DNA of 16,550 bases, taken from positions 1 through 16,550 of the forward strand of contig UZAE01014123.1 in NCBI GenBank assembly GCA_900617975.1, given 5' to 3'. Of the stretch, positions 1 through 11,044 are shown in pieces. The position numbers were made by a program, and so were the translations under genes. Within the stretch, counting starts at the first letter, position 1. Each line of letters opens with the position of its first letter. The notes under the pieces were generated by a model, which did not search any database, had not been told where the DNA came from, and saw nothing but the letters and a program-made list of their open reading frames with translations. Source of the stretch: Rodentolepis nana. Its lineage: Eukaryota; Platyhelminthes; Cestoda; Cyclophyllidea; Hymenolepididae.

Positions 1-126
1 CTGCCTTTCTTTTAAGCCTTCATCTCCATATACGGCACATAACTTCTTTTGTGCTTGCGATGCGTTCTTGCCTTTTCGGAAGTAATACAATAAAATGTGT
101 CGGAAGTGCACGTCCTGTTCTTTCAT
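1..126 (-). CDS. mariner-family transposase, N-terminal fragment (runs off left edge)
   Basis: Reading leftwards from ATG at 126-124, all 42 codons are open to the window edge. The peptide starts MKEQDVHFRHILLYYFRKGK and continues with NASQAQKKLCAVYGDEGLKERQ. This pattern (hydrophobic LLYYFRKG, then NASQAQKKLCAVYG) is that of the first helix-turn-helix of mariner transposases, which binds the terminal inverted repeats of the element; these enzymes move the element by cut and paste into TA sites. The catalytic D,D34D domain would lie outside the window, so activity cannot be judged. There is no frameshift or stop in the visible part, so this copy could be fairly young. The ATG fits the usual mariner start, a few residues before the DNA-binding domain. 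Family assignment is from recognised sequence pattern; integrity of the rest is unknown. Confidence 0.85.
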   Translation of the reverse strand, partial: MKEQDVHFRHILLYYFRKGKNASQAQKKLCAVYGDEGLKERQ

Positions 127-294
127 TTTTAAATTGGGATAAAAACAAAACTAAAGAACTAAACAAAAAAAAATTTTTAATAATTAACCTAGAAGCCCAT
201 ACAGTAAGAAAAAATATAGGTTAGATGCTCTGGCCACGTTAACAAGACAAAAGAAAGTATAGAGTGAATCTGTCAACAAAAACGGCAATGACTT
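127..294 (-). mobile_element. probable 5' non-coding end of the mariner element
   Basis: About 168 bp separates the transposase ATG from a TA dinucleotide at 294-295. Mariner elements usually have a leader of this order, ending in an inverted repeat of about 30 bp flanked by TA. Read on the minus strand, the sequence inside that TA starts AGTCATTGCCGTTTTTGTTG, which could be the terminal repeat. The partner repeat lies off the left edge, so this boundary is an inference only. Confidence 0.35.
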
Positions 295-295
295 A

Positions 296-1919
296 GTTGC
301 CCACCCAATATATGGCATATTTATAAACTGACATTATGCCCATAATTTATGGGAAACAAAAAGATCCCATTTTGGGAACAATCATATCTGATGAATTCAT
401 TTCTCATGAAATGGATAATTTAAGTAATGAAATTAATTTAAGTAATGAAATTTAATGAAATGAACTTTTTCATCGAGAACGCCTAAACACCAGCATTGGT
501 GGAAATAGGAAAAGCACTAGAAAGGCGATTTATTGGTTTCATTAGAATTGAATAGAGAAGGAAGAGCTTCGAAAGGCAAACATGAGAAAACGAAATGCAT
601 TTTAAGTACTAGTACCTTGTGAATAGCTTAGTAGATGTACTACCACTGGCCGATATGAAATAGGGAAGCGAATAGTAGCTCATTTCTGTGATTGAAATTA
701 TAAATAAGGGAAAAATATAGCCTAACAGGTTAATAGGTTAATGAGAGCTGAAACTCTGCATTTGGACATTTATATTTGCGCAATAACATGCAACTGTAAA
801 GGACAACTAACTCAAAGTTTCACAATGAAATCGACAAGATTTATTACCGCTAACGTAGATTCCCAAAAATAGAACTCAAAAGTTTTATTTACGAAACCGT
901 AATAAAAGAATACTGTCAACTGATAGGTTTCTAAATGCAGATGGAAAATTATTTCCTGTTATCATCACCAATATTTCCTTTGCAAGGATCGAATCGAATA
1001 AATTTGCTTTATTATCTTTTCAACTGTATGCATTTTTATCGAATTTCCACATAGCGATAGAGTATCAATGTATAAGTGGATTATCTGAGGTTAATTCAGT
1101 TTATTAAAACGGTCGTGCTTCTTTAGGATTATTTAATGAAAATAAATTAAGTTAACCCCTTCTGCTAACATTATTCCTATTTACACGCTAAGAATAATTT
1201 CCATCGGGAGCGGATGCATTTCTCATTTATTTGTTCTTACAGATTTATTTGGTTTTGCAATGCGTTTTGAATTATATTGAAATACATGTCCACAAGAATT
1301 ATCAATTAGATTTATTCCTTTTCCAACCATTTTGGAGACAAATCCAAAATCATTTTGTCCATGCTTTAAGCTTAAAGCTGTAATTACCGGCTGCAATTTC
1401 TCGAGTACTAAATTTCAATTAAATGCTTCTATTCTCCAGTGCAAATTTTATGAACTCCTTTCCAATCAGGGCTTGAGATTACATTGTTGAGGCAAACCTT
1501 TAACCACAAATAGTGCCATTAACTTGAATGTCCAGCGTAATTGGCTACTTCTAGTGAAATCTGAGGTAATATATCCCATCCTAATAAGGTTAAATTGAGG
1601 ACAATCTTAAAGTGACCTCCGGAGGTGGAGAGCGACGAAATGTGCTCTACTGGTTGGGTTTTTTGAGGTGACCGTCTCATAGAATTTTACCAAAAGTCAG
1701 CTACTTAAAGGCATGTTTATGGTGCAAAAAATATTTCCGCAAATATTATGTATAACTTATGTAGCTAGTTCACACAAACATCTCCACTGAAATATGTACT
1801 CATTGAATTACTTCGATAGCTATCTGCACTCAATTTTAAGCTCTGAACATAAAAGTTTATCCAGTGGCATTCGTATGTCTCAGGTTGCAAGCAGAGTAAA
1901 TGAGCCCAAGAATCCTTAC
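296..1919. other. intergenic, no supported gene
   Basis: The stretch is AT-rich with frequent stops in all frames. A short GC-richer island near 1610-1680 contains the 12-bp palindrome ACCTCCGGAGGT at 1615-1626 and short open frames on both strands (29 codons on the minus strand), which is not beyond chance. Apart from the tandem repeat at 417-452, I see no recognisable gene, RNA or transposon here. Confidence 0.6.
417..452. repeat. tandem duplication of an 18-bp unit
   Basis: The unit AATTTAAGTAATGAAATT occurs twice in direct succession without mismatch and is followed by a partial third match (TAATGAAATGAA). It is a small AT-rich tandem repeat, most easily explained by replication slippage. 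No function is suggested. Confidence 0.8.
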
Positions 1920-2020
1920 CTGACATCAAAATAATTTTCTCAGCCTCATTTTGAGATGGCTCATACGAGTTCATGCGAGTATTAGAGCCTACTGTCACCA
2001 ATGCTAATTGAAACGTAAGG
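1920..2020 (-). CDS. candidate internal exon, unrecognised
   Basis: On the minus strand an open stretch of 101 bp is bounded by a good acceptor (CTTTCATTTCAG just before 2020) and a good donor (CAG|GTAAGG across 1920/1919). The single frame open throughout encodes 33 residues: LTFQLALVTVGSNTRMNSYE, then PSQNEAEKIILMS. It begins hydrophobic and becomes polar, as a signal-peptide end might. It would enter in phase 2 and leave in phase 1. I could not find partner exons in matching phase: the nearest upstream candidate, ending near 2154, has the wrong phase. The open frame also continues past the donor to 1765, which would be intron read-through. Chance pairing of splice-like sites is common in AT-rich DNA, so this is only a candidate. 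Confidence 0.22.
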
Positions 2021-4610
2021 CTGAAATGAAAGTACTCTTACTTTAGATTTTATCTTTCTTCACATTATATCAAGTAGGTAAGAATCAAGCCTCAAGGTCT
2101 ACTCATCTGTTTCGCGGCAAATTTGCAAAGTTCTAAACGCCTCGTTATGCTTACCCCCAGACGAACTATTCAAACCATTAGCAGTAAATCCCAGTAAGTC
2201 CTAATGTTTATCAATCAGAAGAAAGGTTTGTAAGGCAGAATCAACTATTGTGGTTAATAAAAAAAGACATTTTACTTTACCAGGCAGCCCATTAAAATGA
2301 TAGTGATTTTCTGATTCTCTCCTATGTCCTAAAATTTATGGCAAGAATCGAAATTTTGCCAGTTCAAGAAATCGTATTAAATTTATGAATTCCATTGCAT
2401 TTTTATAGTGCCTAGCCAATTTTTCACATCTGTTCTTTATATTTTTGCGCATATATTTGTTTATGTGAAAGTAAGTTCATAAGGACACGAATTGTTCATA
2501 TTTTCAGTGTTTTAGCCTCTCGTGTAAGCAACTAGCAAGTCAAATTAAATCCATCAAAAAATTATTATTAATCTAGCTCCAAAATTCCTTCATGTCTGCA
2601 ACTTAGCGCAATTCAAACTCAAAATTACAGCTTTGCTTTGATTCAAACACACTATTTAGGAGGCAACTTGTTTTTTCGCAATCGCTTAGGAGCCTAAAAG
2701 TAGTACATTAATCCATTAAAAAATTCTTTCAATTTTATGTTCCACAACTGCAATTTTTACTGAAAATCAATGTTACTTTTGTAATTTCTGCAAAAAGTAT
2801 GTAAACTTAAATTAAATTTTGATTGGGGGAAAATGGAAAAATACTAAGCAGAAATTATTATTGAATATAATGGACATTCTTCCACAAAAATAAGGAAATC
2901 CTATTCAAGACGTGAGCATAGTACGGTAATTGTAGATGTTAATTTACCATAGTTTTTAAAAGAGGCAAAATGTGTAAGTCTGAATGTCAGCAGTCTTAGT
3001 CGGTTTAACCTCTTGAAGCATGCAGCTATTCATTTTCTTGCGAGATTTAAAAAAGAAAATTGTAATATATACTGAGATGTTTCAAAGCTCAGTTTTCATC
3101 ATTGAAATTCCCTGCCTTTGCGTGACTAAGTGCTGTAATCGATTTTATGAAGCCATTGATAATTTCATTTATTTTAGCTTATATTCGAGTATTCTAAAGG
3201 ACCTTAAGAAGGCAGGGATAATGTGAATTAACGCAAAATGAAAAATATGATTGAAAATGCGATAATGTATTAGAAATTAATTTGTTAACTAAATTTAACC
3301 AAATTACTAAATATTTCATTTTAAATATTTGCGATGAGTTCACGTCATTAATTAGGGACACTTAATGTTAATTTACCGTCATAAAATTCGCTACACATTA
3401 AGGTCATGCCTAATGCCTGCACTTTTTCACTGGTTTATTTACAAATTTCTTCCTTAAAAAGTAATAAATGAAATGCATAAGTAGGCTTAAAGTTTAAAAA
3501 TTTAAAGATTTCCTAAAGTTTTTAACTCTTAAGTTGCACAATCGTTGCAAGGCAGTGCTTTTCTAAGACAGAGCCTGTTAGATGGACTATTTTTTACATG
3601 ATTAAGAAATCGTCCATTAAATTTTTATAACTTACTATAGACTGAATGTAATAAGTTCAAGGAATTGTATTATTATTCACCCGAAGGCATTGCATAGGAG
3701 CTCAAATTATCTTTAAGTCAACACCGACAGACACCCCCCGCATGTCAGGAGCATATCAGTAAAGATGATGGAGAACTTTGAGAGATGACCAATAAACGTA
3801 ATTATACCAAGACAAATTAGAAACATCACAGCTAAGCGCTTTACTTTATCGCATCACTATTAGTTTTATCGAAAATTCAATTTATTTAACTAGGTTAGGC
3901 TGTTCGTTTATTTTTCTTTTCTCTATGAAATGGACTTTCTTAGAGAATGAGAGTTAATGTGATTTATTTCGTTCACCTCAAGTGGTTCACTTATTGCCCA
4001 ATCATAATCAAATTTCATAAAACAGAAACAAATGTTGATAAAGTTTCTCCATACGCTGATTTGACGCGTCTATTATATTTTATTATTAAAAAAAGCAATT
4101 TAGCATGACTTAATAACAAATTTATATTCATCGTGCATTAGAAAGGCCCGCTTTCAAGTGATTGCAATTTTTAGCAATAAATGAGCCATTTTTTAGGAGA
4201 GCAAATGCTTTCTATCCTACTGATATTTACAAATCACAACTTGTGTTTAATCTACTCATCGACAATTTGCTCACTAAAGCACATCAATTATTTGATAGAA
4301 TCAGCTATTTGTCAAAAGCAATATAATTAGCATATTATTATTCCATTAGTTAGGGGAGATACGTCAAAGCAGGAATTATTTAAATATCAGTTTAATAATA
4401 AAATTATTTATAGACTGTACCAAAAATACGAGTTTGTAAAAATATGCCTAAACTACTCGTCTCGCCTCGTTTTATTTTTTTATTTATTTAATATTTCTTT
4501 CCAGTTTTAACTTGTGGTTTTAAGTTCCGAATTTAGTATTCTACCTATATTGTTAAAGTACTTTGAATCGGTTAAAGCTGTAAGAAAGTACATTTTTTCA
4601 AGACAGCGAA
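2021..4610. other. intergenic, no supported gene
   Basis: AT-rich sequence with no recognisable coding domain, RNA gene or transposon. The open frame at 3020-3226 encodes an unremarkable hydrophobic, AT-codon-driven peptide, with no signal or family motif that I recognise. There is a short C run near 3735. Confidence 0.6.
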
Positions 4611-4751
4611 ATGAGACAATGTGGCAAAATGGACCTGTCTGTTCTTAAGCGATTGTATCCCACTGAAGATATTGTAAGAATATTTGAATGGTCTCTCGTA
4701 TTCGAACAGTTATTAAAGTATTCACGAAAGCGTATGACTAGTCCTAACTGA
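4611..4751 (+). CDS. candidate small ORF or terminal exon (46 aa), unrecognised
   Basis: ATG at 4611 opens a 46-codon frame ending in TGA at 4749-4751. The peptide begins MRQCGKMDLSVLKRLYPTED and continues with a stretch that could form an amphipathic helix (IVRIFEWSLVFEQLLKYS) before a basic RKR. A pyrimidine-rich acceptor-like sequence (CATTTTTTCAAG) lies just upstream, and an in-frame TAA precedes that, so the piece could be a last exon whose reading starts in an earlier one. No signal peptide, nearby poly(A) signal or family match is visible. Residue composition looks more protein-like than most frames here, but 46 codons is within chance. Confidence 0.2.
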   Translation: MRQCGKMDLSVLKRLYPTEDIVRIFEWSLVFEQLLKYSRKRMTSPN

Positions 4752-5976
4752 ACACTTTTCTAAATGGGGAATTAATGGGGAAAAGGGGTGTGAGGGGGGA
4801 GCAACCATTCAAAATAAGTACGAAATGAAGTTTAGAAACCATGTCTTGCTTTATTTGAATGCTCATAGTGTCATAAGAAGCAGCTTTACTATGAAATCTG
4901 AATCGACGCAAATCGCAGGATCCGGCTCTCAGTTTCATGAGTAGGAGCAAATCCACGATATTCAATGGCTGCTGGCTAGCCCATTCCACTCAATATAAAT
5001 GCTTTGTCGAAATATATGTTAAAAATGTAGACTATCAGTCACTGTTTACAATTGGCACTCTTCAATAAAGTACCATAACGCTTTTTTTACAAATTACACG
5101 CTTATATTGACAAGCGCACAAACTGAAATAATATTCTGTTTAATGGTTACTAAGAGCAGTGGAAAGGACATTTATTGAAAATTTATTGACTCTTTCATGA
5201 AAAGGAAACCCAATGTGTGAGGACAATAACTCACAATACAGAAATTCATTTGGAGCTTTAGGATGCTGAATGCCTTTTCAATCGCCTCCAAGCTGATCTT
5301 ATTGCTTGGCAACTTAATTTATTGCTATTTTGTAGTCCAGGTCTACAGCAATTGAAATGTTTTCCCACATTAAATGAGACGTAAAAGTGCATTCGAAACG
5401 TTCAGAGACCTCAAAGTAAAATACAATTGTTCAAATAGACGGATTTTTCAAATTAATGGAGATCAAAAAATGTTCATTTAAACATTACAGCTTAATTCCA
5501 ATTTTATTATGTAAAAAGTACAATTATTTGCAAGTATCAAATAAAAAAAACCCAAATAATAGTTCAATTCTTGAATTCTTCTCCTTGTTATTGAATTTAC
5601 TAACAAAATATTATTACCTCTGCTTTCGAAGGAAATAACTGCGCTATTTTTGCAGGTGTATTGACAAATGAAAATTTCATTGGAAAAATATTATCTAATG
5701 AGGAGAAGAAATCTATCCTTCTTTCCACGAACAAGCCAAAAAGTATTTGAGTATTCAAATTAATGAAGCCCTTGAGGTAGTAAGGCATGAAATTAGGCGA
5801 AGGCTTCTTCCAAACAATTATCAGCCCATAGTTTTACCAAGATCGAAAAGGGAAAGATAAAGGTTTTCACCGTACTTAAATTATTGTCCTCTTTGGTCTT
5901 TTTCTTTGTAAATGATTAAGTAATAAGTTATACTTAATAACAGAGCTCATTTGAGCACTAGAAACTGTAAGTATCG

Positions 5977-5992
5977 TTGAATTTAAATTCAA
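5977..5992. repeat. 16-bp perfect palindrome
   Basis: TTGAATTTAAATTCAA reads the same on both strands. Palindromes of this AT-rich kind occur by chance in such DNA and no function is implied. Confidence 0.7.
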
Positions 5993-8730
5993 GGTCTGAT
6001 TTCACTGTTGGAATTGGTCTGCAGGCTGATTTATTTGAAATGCACTAAGTCATGCGTGTTCATGTGTTTTAAAGGAAAATTATAAAAGCAAAAGTTATGA
6101 ATTTATCCAAAATTTCTACTTCAAATCTCAATTCCGACAGAGCGAACCGAGCATTCCTACAATATTTTGTAAAGTTAATAATCTTTTCGTGATATAAATC
6201 CTAAAAATAAATAAAAAAGTAAATTCTATAACGACGTTACTTCTATTTGATGTATTTATTACTTTCGGTGATGCTGGTCTAACTATTATTCTATGACTTT
6301 TTAGTTAGAATGTTTGGATCACAGCAGCTGTGCACATTATCTTTTCTTAAGGTAACTTTTAGATTTTGTGCAATTATACTAAAATCAACGTTGCAATTAA
6401 GCCACTTAACCAAATTTTCACCATACAAACATATTTAGCAGAAAATTTAATGAGTTGTGGCAAACATTCCCATTTCATAATATTTCTTAAACTGATTCGA
6501 AGAAATTCGATGCTTTCTGTTTTATCTGTTTATCATCGTGCTCATCTAATCTTTGAAAGAATAAAACCATTTAATACAGATAATATCGACCAGTTCAAAA
6601 GGACATTATTTAACTCACATGGATTTGGTCAGCAATTCAATGGAAAAGTAATCAAAATTTTGAAGCACGGAACAGTAAGCGTTCACACAAAAAATGTTTT
6701 GTTTCACAGTATGAATCTTTAGCATATTCGTGAACTTTTCCTATTAATTGATTTTGCATTTTTTACAACATAACTCTATGATCGCTGATTATTTAATAAT
6801 ATGTAAAACGTCCACATTCGCTGGTTGAAAAGTATAACGTAAGTTAAAATCTGCGGCTTACGTATTTAGTATATAAAAATGAGAAAATATTTTGATTCAA
6901 AATTGTATTTTGATATGAATTATCCTCTCGTAACCAAAAGCCATGATAGCGGAAGAATCGACTCTTCAAACTTTATCAAACAAATCAAAGATCGAGTTTT
7001 GGTAGATACATTTTGCGTTCGTTTTATTTGTAACCAGTTAATATAATAAAACAGTGAGCATCTTTATTAATAATGGTAATTTATTGATTGCCAAAAAATC
7101 TACGATTGTATGAAATGTCACGAATTTGCACAATCCAGCAAATGGAAAGATAGTGTAACTTTTGTTTATGGTGGGGTCGTTCTTTCCTAATCGCAATAGA
7201 CTTCTGCTATTAAATTGGTTTATTTTTGGGCCGTTTGAAAATTTTAATGAATTCGCTTTGGTTTTTACAGTCATGTAATATACAAGGATCTTCAATCTCT
7301 CCTCTTTTCTGAAATAAATAGCTTAACTTTTCAGAGTAATTATTTGCTAACTAACTAAAAGATTCTGTGCCATTATAAATTATTAGAAAAATGCTCTAAA
7401 ATACGGAGAAAGTATTGAGCAAAAATTTCTCCTATAAAAATTGCATCTTCTTGACGATATATATGTATATCATTTTGATAAAAGCCTAAGTTATGTCAAA
7501 GTTCATAATAAGCCCTATTTGCTATTTTTGAGCCAACTTTCATTAGCCTCGAAGTCACAACTAATACACCACGTCCCTAGTGTTACTCCTCAAACAGGAG
7601 CAGAAATTGCAGAATATTTCAATGAGTTTCAATCGCAAAATATTTCTGCTTAAAGTGCATGATTTATTTATCACCGAGGGAAAACGGAGTAAGGGGCTGT
7701 CTTAAGCTCTTTTATTATTCCAACATTTATTGTGTTCAGAGGAGTGAAATCACCACTCTTCCTAATTAAAAGCTCCAATAAGAACCCAGTCTTTATTAAC
7801 AAGACGAAAAGTGTATGAGGTTTACTGCAAAGTTTCTTGAATGAACTTTGATGGCCGACAAAATTATCATCTCTGTTCTTATCAGACGGACACACTGCCT
7901 TCTAATGCTTAGGAAAGTATTTATTGATCAAACTTTAAAAATCTTCTGAATGAATGATATGCAATTTTGTAATGTTTTGTCTTTTGCTGTGGTTGGCACC
8001 GACTCATCTATTATTCAAAAGATTCACCTACATCATACAAGTGATCCCATTTGCACACACTAGGAAGTTATAAAATTATAACACAAGAATGAGTTCACCA
8101 GTAAAATTAGTGATAAGCAGTGATTAGTTCGTAAAATATAGACAGTCTTTTTAATAAAATGCATGGATTTCGAAAATTTAATTTATTAAATAGTAATTAT
8201 AAGAATTATTATATTGTAGTGGAATAGTTTTACAAAGTATTCACGATTGCAATTCATACAATTAGTGAAGTTAACAATATTTTCGAACTGACAACTTACA
8301 ATAGAACAAATTAAAGTGCTTAAGTATTTTTTCTTCCAAAATAGAAGAACGATTTCGATTCGCATATTTGAAAGATCTTCTAAGAGATGTTGGTAATATA
8401 GATTTACTTCATTATTGGAAACATATCCAAAATCCGTCTATTTTTTTAATTTACGAGCAGATTAAAATATCTGGTTTTCCTCCCTTTTTGTGAAACTTTC
8501 AAATCCCTCTGGAGAATTTGCATCATGATTGGAAATTCGTTTCGATTCCATCCACTTTCCAGACATTAGTCCTTTCCGCTCCTTTCACAAGACGTGGAAT
8601 TTATGGTCTTCAAATTTATAGCTCATTACTTACAAACTTAGTAGAGTTAAGTTGGTGGGGAACATTTTTTTGAAATACCAATTTTTCAACCGATATTCTT
8701 AGGCTGGCTTAGGTTCATTATTAGATCGGA

Positions 8731-8744
8731 TATATATATATATA
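8731..8744. repeat. (TA)7 microsatellite
   Basis: Seven uninterrupted TA units followed by ATATC. This is a simple repeat, probably variable in length between individuals. Confidence 0.9.
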
Positions 8745-10311
8745 ATATCAAATTTGTTTGTTTCCAGACTTTAAAAGATGTGTCTATACTGAGCAGACGA
8801 TTTTTAGCGAAGTAGTGTGCGATATTGAATTATATTGTACTAAAATGGATAATGATTTGAAGCTGACAGATCTAGAGAGACGTTAAAGAGCTTTTGGTTA
8901 TCCAAAATAGTTTTATGAAGCTGTAAAATGAATGGCTGATAGGAAGTCAAGATATTTTTATACGAAGCAATAATGATAAAAGAACTCCACTGGACTTTAA
9001 AATCGTTATTTTATGGAATTAAAAAGTCAGAACTAGAAATAATTGTCGTAAACACAACAAAAATATAGTACTTTGACAGCCAAACAGTGCGTTGCTTTGT
9101 ATCGACAAAGCCATTAATGTGAGCCACATCCAATATTTCGAACAGTCGAAAATAACATATTAAAGACATTATTATCATAAACCGGAAGTCTTTGAATGTA
9201 AACTTTATTAAAAATTATCCATCTCCCTCAAGTTATTTGTTTATCTAAACAAACAGGACTGACGAATTTCTAAAAACTAATGACATGCGTTGGAGGTTTT
9301 CACAGGTATCAGAACTTTATGCCACAAATGCTCCACAAAACTGCCACATCAAACTGTCCTTTTAAATTAATGGAGACTTATTTCAACTGGTGTACTTTTG
9401 TAGATAGCTAGTTTTCTGAAATGTTGGTTTTTAAGCAAAAAATGCAAACAATTTCTAAATTTGATTGTTTGTTCCATTCATTTTATTTAAGAAATGGTTT
9501 TCAGTGTAATATATATATGCTATGTTTTTTTACGTTTAACTGATATCTACGTAAAGTAAATGATATTAATTCAAATAAAATCAATTAATAATAAATTTTG
9601 TATTAATCGTGTCCATAAAATGAATATTTTTAGAAATTGTCTCGTAATTAATTTGCGGAGAAATTTTTTGTCAAAATTAATTAACTAAATTTGTGCATCC
9701 AATTAAAATTTCCACACAAAATTATTCTTCCGTAACTTTAGTTAATCGTGCAGTTTAAAGGCTAGTTATTGCTAATCAAATTTGAAATCGCCAATTCAAC
9801 TTAAAAAAATCTATTACATTTCAGTCATTGACGTATAAGCACCTATTACCCGTTGGTATCTTGCAAATTACCCTAGCGCGCTATTCTTGTCAAAAGAATC
9901 AAATTGTTCGTTTTTTTAAGTACATTCCATAAAACGGATTTAATAAAAGTTGTTCTATGCTCACTCACGACGCGCCTTAGTAAAGCTTATTGATAAAGGC
10001 TATCCTTGTCTTAATTAGTAAGTGCAGTGACTAACAACAATTTTGTTCCACTTGAATGTTTATCAGTTTCGAAGAAATATAAGTGACGTGTTTGAGAATT
10101 ACCCGAAAAAGACAATATGAAAATTTGATTTTTAAATTCAAAATTTTCCCCCTGAATGCCAAGATCTTAAAATGTATTTATTTTAAGTTAAAAGGAGAGG
10201 AACGGACTTTCAACGGCTGTGTTCGATTAAAAAGTATGTTGATGATGGTATAAGAAATCCGCCTTTAATTTCGCATTTTTATTGTTTAAACAAATTTGGT
10301 TTAACTGGAGT

Positions 10312-10338
10312 AATAAGGGTTTGGGACAAACCCTTATT
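10312..10338. repeat. 12-bp perfect inverted repeat with 3-nt loop
   Basis: AATAAGGGTTTG and CAAACCCTTATT are exact reverse complements separated by GGA, giving a stable hairpin as DNA or RNA. It lies about 450 bp beyond the poly(A) signals of the minus-strand peptide gene, outside its expected transcript. It could be a terminator-like or structural element or a miniature inverted repeat remnant; nothing in the flanks decides. Confidence 0.8.
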
Positions 10339-10775
10339 CAAAAGTTATTAATGTATAATGCTTGTAGTAAATGTAGTTATCACAATTGTGCAAAATTTAA
10401 GGCATTACTTTTAAAAACAATACTGGTTATAATTATTTCCTAATTTGAATAGATTACAATAGCGATAAGTTTCATTTTTGACTTGATTCCTAATAAACAC
10501 TTCAATGTCAACAGTAAAATATTTGATTTTAATAAAAGTATTTTAATCTACATTTGGCACTATCATTTTTAAAAGTGAATTACATACATAGGGACAAGTT
10601 ACATTTAAGTTAAAATTATCCCAGTTGATAATTTGCCAACTCACATTTACTTAAAGAATTATAAAATAGTATTTCATTCATACTTTAATAATATTAAATT
10701 TAATTCGATTAAGGAAACATTGATGGATGTGAACACACTATGTAATGAAGTGATCAATAAATTTAATGCATAGAA

Positions 10776-10808
10776 TACAAATACAACTGAAATTCACGAC
10801 AATTTATT
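10776..10808 (-). terminator. poly(A) signals of the peptide gene
   Basis: On the minus strand one AATAAA (10829-10824) overlaps the TAA stop and a second AATAAA lies at 10808-10803. About 15 nt further on comes a T/G-rich stretch (TTGTATTTGTATTC), as expected downstream of a cleavage site. The very short 3' untranslated region suits a compact peptide gene. Confidence 0.6.
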
Positions 10809-10827
10809 GTGGGTTATTGTGGATTTA

Positions 10828-10948
10828 TTAAACTTCAAGTAGTCCACCTCGGAATTGCCTGATTGGTGACCAGCGCTTTGAGTAAGAGGTGGGACGCTCA
10901 GCAAAAATTCTTGCCATATCTTCCTCGTCCAAACTCCTTATCAAGTCC
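10828..10948 (-). CDS. secreted peptide precursor, exon 2
   Basis: The acceptor TCTATTGTTACAG ends at 10949. The first base G completes the arginine codon AG|G begun in exon 1, and 39 further codons run to TAA at 10830-10828. The encoded part starts DLIRSLDEEDMARIFAERPT and continues SYSKR then WSPIRQFRGGLLEV. KR (residues 83-84 of the full protein) is a standard prohormone-convertase site and would release a 14-residue C-terminal peptide with a free acid end. The region before it continues the acidic helix started in exon 1. The phase match, clean acceptor, stop and adjacent poly(A) signals together make a chance exon unlikely. The opposite strand has a 76-codon frame that is only a shadow of this exon. 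Confidence 0.75.
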
Positions 10949-11044
10949 CTGTAACAATAGACAAGGGCATGATTGCAAAACACCAATGCTGATGTGGTTA
11001 GCATTTAAAATAGGGGCGAGGAGGGGGGGGGGTCAAATGTTTAC
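10949..11044 (-). other. 96-bp GT..AG intron of the peptide gene
   Basis: The donor is GAG|GTAAAC and the acceptor TTACAG|G. A branch-point-like GCTAAC lies about 50 nt before the acceptor. Just after the donor there is a run of ten C on the minus strand (10 G on plus, 11023-11032), unusual for a small intron. The intron interrupts an arginine codon after its second base. Confidence 0.7.

Larger units (their letters stand above)
4752..10300. other. long intergenic or intronic stretch, no supported gene
   Basis: More than 5 kb of AT-rich sequence. The longest open frames (6366-6722 plus, 118 codons; 7441-7653 plus; 7038-7295, 7671-7895 and 4744-4989 minus) have no domain, signal peptide or splice context that I recognise and fit chance expectation for this base composition. 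I see no tRNA, rRNA or intact transposon. Local features are a 16-bp palindrome at 5977-5992, an inverted repeat GTTATAA/TTATAAC near 8067-8082 and the (TA)n tract at 8731-8744. Confidence 0.6.

Noticed and set aside
1607..1696. 29-codon minus-strand frame around the palindrome ACCTCCGGAGGT
   Set aside because: It is preceded by an in-frame TGA, no acceptor restores the frame, and the opposite strand is equally open, so coding is not supported.
3020..3226. 68-codon plus-strand frame with a hydrophobic start
   Set aside because: The hydrophobic residues are scattered, there is no cleavage site and no family match; probably chance.
4744..4989. 81-codon minus-strand frame containing LRRFRFHSK
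   Set aside because: The RFRF looked like an RFamide peptide, but there is no glycine for amidation, no dibasic site after it and no signal peptide.
6366..6722. 118-codon frame, the longest in the window
   Set aside because: It starts at TTG, has no domain, signal or splice context, and its length is near what chance gives for two strands of this AT content.
7038..7895. Three open frames of 70-85 codons on both strands
   Set aside because: No motif, no start context and AT-driven residues; they fit background.
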